Source of the DNA: Helicoverpa zea
Taxonomy: Eukaryota; Arthropoda; Insecta; Lepidoptera; Noctuidae
Direction of reading: 5' to 3'
DNA: 64,000 nucleotides
Assembly: GCF_022581195.2 (NCBI RefSeq)
Contig: NC_061452.1
Span: forward strand, 3,913,501-3,977,500
The notes under the pieces were generated by a model. The model was given only the letters and a program-made list of their open reading frames with translations, searched no databases and was not told the origin of the DNA. The position numbers and the translations under genes were made by a program. Below, piece by piece: positions 39,180-64,000 of the stretch; the first letter of the stretch is position 1; each line of letters opens with the position of its first letter.

Positions 39180-39840
39180 TGTCTCTTCCAGACCTCGGGA
39201 CTATAGAGTTCCGAATTTTTGGGAGGCAAACGTGGGGCCGAAGCCAACACACTGAAGCCCTTTTGAGACAACTTTCATGAAATGGTGACACAAAACCGAC
39301 AATTATCCCTTTATACACTATAGAAATGAACCCAAGGACAATCCCCGGTGGACGTCGTTAAAAAAAAGACAATCCCCGGTTCTGTGCTAAACTATTGCTA
39401 ACTATGGAGGAAGACTACTTGGGCTATTGTGATGGGATGTTAGTGGATGACAATGTATTGGGTACATGTAAAAATGGCAGGTGGAGACTCGCCACTTCAC
39501 TTACTGGGCCCCCGGGAACCAGTCACTGAATAGCAACAAGAGGGCAACAGGGACATGAGCGGCTGAAGGTTGAGGATACCTCGGTGGACTTTAAACGCAG
39601 ATTACGCGCTCCCTGTGCTTACCATGAGGCACCTACCCTCCGAGCAGGGCTACTAATCCTGCTCTAGCGACTCCACTCTGGACGGCCAAGCCAAGCCAGA
39701 GGCGTGAGACCTACCCCCGTCATGGTTCACTCCGACCGGCCGGAGATGGGGGACAGTATACTCTCCCTGGAGAACTCAGTATATATAGCCCCGCGGGGTC
39801 GCTACTCCCCGTCATCAGCCTCAGATGTTCTGCGGTGCCT
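39180..39840. repeat. GC-rich repeat-like block, class unknown
   Basis: It is markedly more GC-rich than its surroundings (gggcccccgggaaccagtc, accggccggagatggggg). It has no long frame and resembles untranslated ends of moth retroelements. Its place beside other repeats supports that, but I cannot name the element. Confidence 0.4.
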
Positions 39841-39847
39841 ATATCTC

Positions 39848-40238
39848 ATTATTATTGTCGTTATTATCTGAAGAGCCTTTGTCCCAATTATGTTAGGGTC
39901 GACTTCCAGTCACGATGCAACTGAGTACCAGTGTTTTACAAGGAGCGACTGCCTATCTGACCTCCACAACCCGGTTACCCGCTCAACCCAACACCCCTTG
40001 GTAAGACTTACTGGCTTTTGACTACCCATAACGACTGCCAAGAATGTTCAATGACAGCCGGAACCTACAGTTTAACATCCCCTCCAAATAACGGTCATTG
40101 GTATCCAAAATATACGTAGAAAGTACATACGAACTTAGAAAAGTTGCATTGGCAGGCACTTGCCAGACCTGGAATCAAAGACGCACGCTCATACTTGAGA
40201 GATTGGTTCTCTACCCACTAAACCACCACGACTTTGTC
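39848..40238 (-). mobile_element. SINE family B, essentially full length
   Basis: On the minus strand it begins with a tRNA-like head (gtggtggtttagtgggtaga, then a degenerate box B ctttgattccagg), then 'ttctaagttcgtatgtactt', the body with 'ggcagtcgttatgggtagtc' and 'ggtcagataggcagtcgctc', and ends in an ATAATAACGACAATAATAA tail. It links the headless copies at 78, 23480, 30030 and 42582. Confidence 0.8.
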
Positions 40239-40489
40239 ATCTATTTAAAGTTTTTTTACGTAATAATACGTGTAATATTTTTGCCACACACAACTTAAAT
40301 GCGGACTAATTAGAATCACTACTTTTATCCCTATGGTCACGTCTATTGCGGTTCAGTTCTCAGCGTTTTGTTTAGTCTGCTGTGCTTTTGCCGTTAAAGT
40401 ACAAAAATTAAATATTTGGAACGTTTCTAATGGTTATGCGTATTCCGTTGTTTTCAAGTCAACGGGCCCTTAAAATTCAATATCAGACT

Positions 40490-40575
40490 ATTCAGATCTT
40501 TGATTTTGCCGACCCCGTAGTCGCTGGCATAAGGGACAGGATCCGCGTACGAAGTCGCGGGCAGAAGCTAGTTCT
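40490..40575 (+). mobile_element. 3' end of a CTAGT-ended short element
   Basis: 'ttgccgaccccgtagtcgc' and 'ccgcgtacgaagtcgcggg' followed by 'cagaagctagt' is the same kind of terminal block as at 19966 and 30976. Confidence 0.5.
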
Positions 40576-40682
40576 AAATAAAGATAAATACAAAAGTAAT
40601 CTTTACTGTGTTCATGTTCAATATTATCCTTAAATACTGAAGTTGTTTGATATAAGTAGCAAAAGAAACGGGTCTGATTTTA

Positions 40683-40975
40683 TTGGTCAGGCTGATACTA
40701 AGCGCCCACTCCCGGCCGCTATCCCACTACTGCCCGATACGGGGACTTTTGGCTGCTGGGTTTCCCCCCTGGCCCGATTCGCCCCTCCTTAGTAGACCTG
40801 CATCCCCCAGACTCCTCCGGGGGATCCATATCAATACCAGGCTTAGTGTGGACGTCCAGTCAACATGGGCCACTTAGCACCAGGACCCCCGACCTCAAAC
40901 CATCCTCCGGTCCCGACCTCCGAGTAGCCGGATTACAGGAGACGCCACGCTCCCAGTCGAAAGTACTGCCGAAAT
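40683..40975. repeat. Second GC-rich repeat-like block
   Basis: CCACTCCCGGCCGCTATCCC, then cccctggcccgattcgcccc and cccgacctccgagtagccgg. It is GC-rich in an AT-rich setting, without a domain-bearing frame. It is probably a retroelement end. Confidence 0.35.
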
Positions 40976-41130
40976 ATACCTAGAGTTTCTAGTAATTGGT
41001 CGGTAGTTCAAATCTTATAAAATTTTACGTTTAAATATACAACTTTTGTACATTTTGATCACTTTTTTGTATGGTATGATTTTTTATTTCTGTTTTGTTT
41101 CCACGACTTTTTCATAAAATATCTAACGCA

Positions 41131-41218
41131 ATAGCACCGCCATCTAACATTTTCACATACAATCTAAATAAGCCAGTTCTACTTGAAGAGTCAAATGTTT
41201 AAATATAGATGGCGCTAT
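41131..41218. repeat. Short inverted repeat just upstream of PASK
   Basis: ATAGCACCGCCATCTA (41131-41146) and TAGATGGCGCTAT (41206-41218) are complementary apart from a 3-base insertion, about 60 bp apart. It could be a tiny MITE or a paired protein-binding site, about 330 bp before the predicted PASK start codon. Confidence 0.5.
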
Positions 41219-41548
41219 CCTCAAGTTTTTCAAAACATTTGGATATCAAATTGGCTTTTCTTTAATAAGATTTATTTTTGAAGTCCCGTAAATAAGCATA
41301 TTATTTAATAACCGATTATTGCTGTCAAGTTAAGGAATAATAATGTAATTAGATTACCAATAAAAATGTTACGATTATAAAAAAATGTTTGGAAGTGAAA
41401 CCAACACGTTTGACAACCGACACAGCTGTTCAATTTGTTTCTTTTGTTTGAAAACTCAAGCAACGGTGCATTTTGAATATTTGAAATCGTATTCATTTCA
41501 TCAGACAGATTCTCGTATAATATCTTCTTTAATTTGTGGATTCCCGAT

Positions 41549-61478
<19,930 letters not shown>

Positions 61479-62990
61479 ACAACATAAAAATTCTACTATG
61501 TTTGTTGAAAAAACTACCAAAAGGATGGCAACTCGGGAAAGCTCCGCCCACTTATGAAAAATGCTCGAGTTGACTTGTGTACATGGAAATTACACCTAAA
61601 AGAATTATAGCTAATACAGCAATTATTATAGATGAGACAACAAAGTGATAGAATGGAATACTTGTTAAAAAAAAATCTGGTGTAATTTGTTTTGTCATTG
61701 TTGCTTCATCTATGTAACACGCGATCAGTGTCAAAAAGTGTGAGCTCAACGCTTTCAATGTAATATTGGAATCTTCGATGTCTGAACGCTATGTAAAAAA
61801 AATATGTAGCTAGATGTTGCTATATAATGATTGAACAACTTGTATGAACTCACCAAAGTTAGAATATGTTTTTGCTTGTCAAAAGGTGAGGATGAAAATC
61901 TCTGAATTAATTAATGTGTAATTTCCATCCCTTGCCGTGTCTTTATCGATGTACGGTAAAATTACTTGATACTGTATCGGTAATATAATTATTATGAAAG
62001 TATCAAATGATTAGGGTAAGTATCCCTGTTTGAGTTATTCCTTAGAATTATTATCAGGTTGTATGAGTGTACCTGTTCTTTTCATCATTATAGTATAAAA
62101 GATCTGAACACTGAAATAACACTAATTTTGAATCGACTTGAAATCATGTGCTATTTTACTGTAAATGAAATACAGCTACGAAAATATGTCCATTCAGAAC
62201 TTAGTGAAGTTTCTGTTTTCAGACTTTATTCCAATTAGTTGTGCGTTAACAGTATTAAGTTAGGCTTCTAAATTATACCTTTATATATCAAAACGGGTAA
62301 CATTCAATTCGAGTGAAATGACCAAATTTTATATAGTCGTAGAATCGCTGTTATTTAAAGTTTAAAGAACCTATTTCTTAAAATCATAATGAACCTACTT
62401 ACAAAAGTCACCTAGTTTGATTTTTGGGTGTAAATTAGTGCTAAATTCTTTAGTATTTTAAAAAGTCGAATAAAACTAATTTAATTGATCTCAATTACGT
62501 AATTAAACGCTAGGAATTGCATAATGTCACTTGTTTATATTTAAAGCACCCATTGATTGTAACACAGGATCTTGCCACGATTAAAATAAGATTTAAGATT
62601 CAATTGTTTACTTATAAGCAAATTCTATCACAACTTCATCTATTCTTCCGATTGTTAGAAATAAATATTTGCATGAATTGAAATAGTAAATAACTCTGAG
62701 CCGTCTTCCTATTGTTGACGCTGATTTTCAAATATTTTACGAATAAAACTGCGACCGCTAACGTTCTCAGACACTTAAAAGATATTTTTAACCGTGCATG
62801 CATGGGTGCTATAAGCGAGCTACAAATCCTTAACCCCTTTACCCAGGAAGCTCTTGCAAAAATAGACATAGAGAAATTCCTTCGAACTTCACTAAAATAA
62901 TGCACTATATGGGCCTTATAGTTGATTCAATATACCACTATGTGCATGTTTAGGCCAAAATAAATAACTTTATGTAATATATTTGTCATC
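61479..62990 (+). other. 3' flank / probable 3' UTR of PASK
   Basis: AT-rich sequence follows the PASK stop. AATAAA hexamers lie at 62469-62474, 62742-62747 and 62959-62964; the last is followed by a T/G-rich stretch (tatttgtcatcgtc), a plausible cleavage region. Which signal is used cannot be told from sequence. An open stretch at 62700-62900 overlaps this region and is listed separately. Confidence 0.4.
62700..62903 (+). CDS. Unassigned 67-codon open stretch downstream of PASK
   Basis: The frame is open from just after a TGA (62697) to a TAA at 62898-62900, with no ATG near its start (TTG at 62712). It reads NVLRHLKDIFNRACMGAISE and continues with LNPFTQEALAKIDIEKFLRT. The amphipathic, helix-like composition is more protein-like than other open stretches here. 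No domain is recognised and no clear splice acceptor opens it. It may be a gene fragment, a last exon of a neighbouring gene, or chance within the PASK 3' UTR. Confidence 0.22.
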
Positions 62991-63561
62991 GTCTTATCTA
63001 CAAGTACTGTGCTCGGAATACATCTGAATCATTCACTCACAACTTTAGAAATAATAATAAAAAGCCACTAACCAAGAAAACAAATTAATCTTTGTCCAGT
63101 CATTCAAGTTTAATGTAGATGTACTTACAGCACTTTTGTGTTAGTTATTTATCAAATATTATATTATAAGATAGTTCATATATGTATTATAAAATAAAAT
63201 ATCCAGGAATGTACAGTGAATTTCTATTGCAATTGTTATTAATGATTCATTCCGTTTTGCCAAAATCTAAAGATGTATTGCAATATAACTTCATTGTACA
63301 ATACCTAACTCTTATGACTAAATTTACCGAAAATCAGTATTAAGACAATACTTTAAAATTTTCTTACAGGCTAATTACTAGTTTTAGAGTTAGAAATCCT
63401 AAAAGAACCAAATTTATTCATATTATTTGAATAACATTGTAAATATCATGAAGTAAATGTTAACATATCTGTGTTGGGTTCAAATAAGTCGATTTTCTGG
63501 TTCATTTATAAAATTGTTACTTAACACGAACAATTTTATATTTGAGTCTTAATTGATATTC
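62991..63561. other. No gene seen
   Basis: AT-rich sequence between the PASK 3' flank and the MITE at 63565; nothing recognisable. Confidence 0.4.
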
Positions 63562-63564
63562 TAA

Positions 63565-63954
63565 GGGTGCGTCCACATCTGGCGAATGCGCAGCACGCGA
63601 GCCGATCGCGAGCTGTCCGCGAGCTGCGCGCGTGCAGTCACTGCAATAGTTCGGTGCGCCTCTTTAGCGCAACTCACGCAAGGCTCGTATAGAGCGCGCG
63701 AGCGGCGCGCGATCTGCGCGCAATCAGTTCTCGCCCTTACAGTTCCGTATATTGGCTCAGTACTATCGAAGATGGCAGACGTCGCGCGCCGCCTGCGCGC
63801 CGCTCGCGTGCGGCGCTTAGGTCGCGCGCGAGCTGCGCGCGGGCCAAGCAGAAGCGGCGCACGAACAAAAATGCACGCGCGCAGCTCGCGGGCAGCTCGC
63901 GATCGGCTCGCGTGCTGCGCATTCGCGGCGCATTCGCCAGATGTGGACGCACCC
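63565..63954. mobile_element. CpG-rich MITE, PIF/Harbinger-like
   Basis: The terminal inverted repeats start GGGTGCGTCCACATCTGGCG and extend through aatgcgcagcacgcgagccgatcgcgagctg-type sequence. TAA flanks both ends (63562-63564 and 63955-63957), as in the 3-bp target duplications of PIF/Harbinger. The 390-bp body is extremely rich in CG dinucleotides (gcgcgc runs). The open frames across it on both strands (Arg/Ala-rich) are composition artefacts. Confidence 0.82.
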
Positions 63955-64000
63955 TAAGAATTATATTTTTGTAGTGTTCGATTATGATTTGTGTTAATTT

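Noticed and set aside
63586..63957. Arg/Ala-rich open frames of 123 and 71 residues
   Set aside because: They lie wholly inside an inverted-repeat MITE, and the composition follows from GC runs.

Overview
The window is nuclear DNA of an insect, almost certainly a moth or butterfly (Lepidoptera) and probably a noctuoid moth. It is AT-rich, its coding exons are short with GT-AG introns, and it carries dispersed repeats typical of Lepidoptera: tRNA-headed SINEs, elements ending in an AGCTAGT-type sequence, a repeat beginning CCGGCCAAGTGCGAGTCGG, and a repeat ending in a TCATTTGATGATTT-type tail. The organism call rests on pattern recognition, not on a search.

Layout. Bases 1 to about 41,500 are gene-poor. 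They hold repeats, a hAT element (16953-19270) with unusually long inverted arms and a decayed transposase end, a possible protein-derived pseudogene (24385-24715, minus strand), and a U1 snRNA sequence (35625-36857) cut in two by a 1,062-bp hAT-type element that itself contains two inverted-repeat insertions.

Bases 41549-61478 hold one gene on the plus strand that I could assemble exon by exon: a PAS-domain serine/threonine kinase (PASK). It has 22 coding exons with matching phases and predicts 1,255 residues: PAS repeats, a long low-complexity linker, a complete kinase domain and an acidic, cysteine-rich tail. Three introns are remarkable. Intron 15 holds about ten identical 129-bp copies of the end of exon 15 plus its splice donor. 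Intron 17 holds a nearly intact non-LTR retrotransposon with a PHD-finger ORF1 and an endonuclease/reverse-transcriptase ORF2 broken by one extra A. Introns 19 and 21 hold perfect inverted repeats.

Bases 61479-64000 are the 3' flank, with candidate polyadenylation signals, an unassigned 67-codon open stretch and a CpG-rich Harbinger-like MITE (63565-63954). The genuine host genes seen are PASK and the disrupted U1 copy; nearly everything else recognisable is mobile DNA or its debris.
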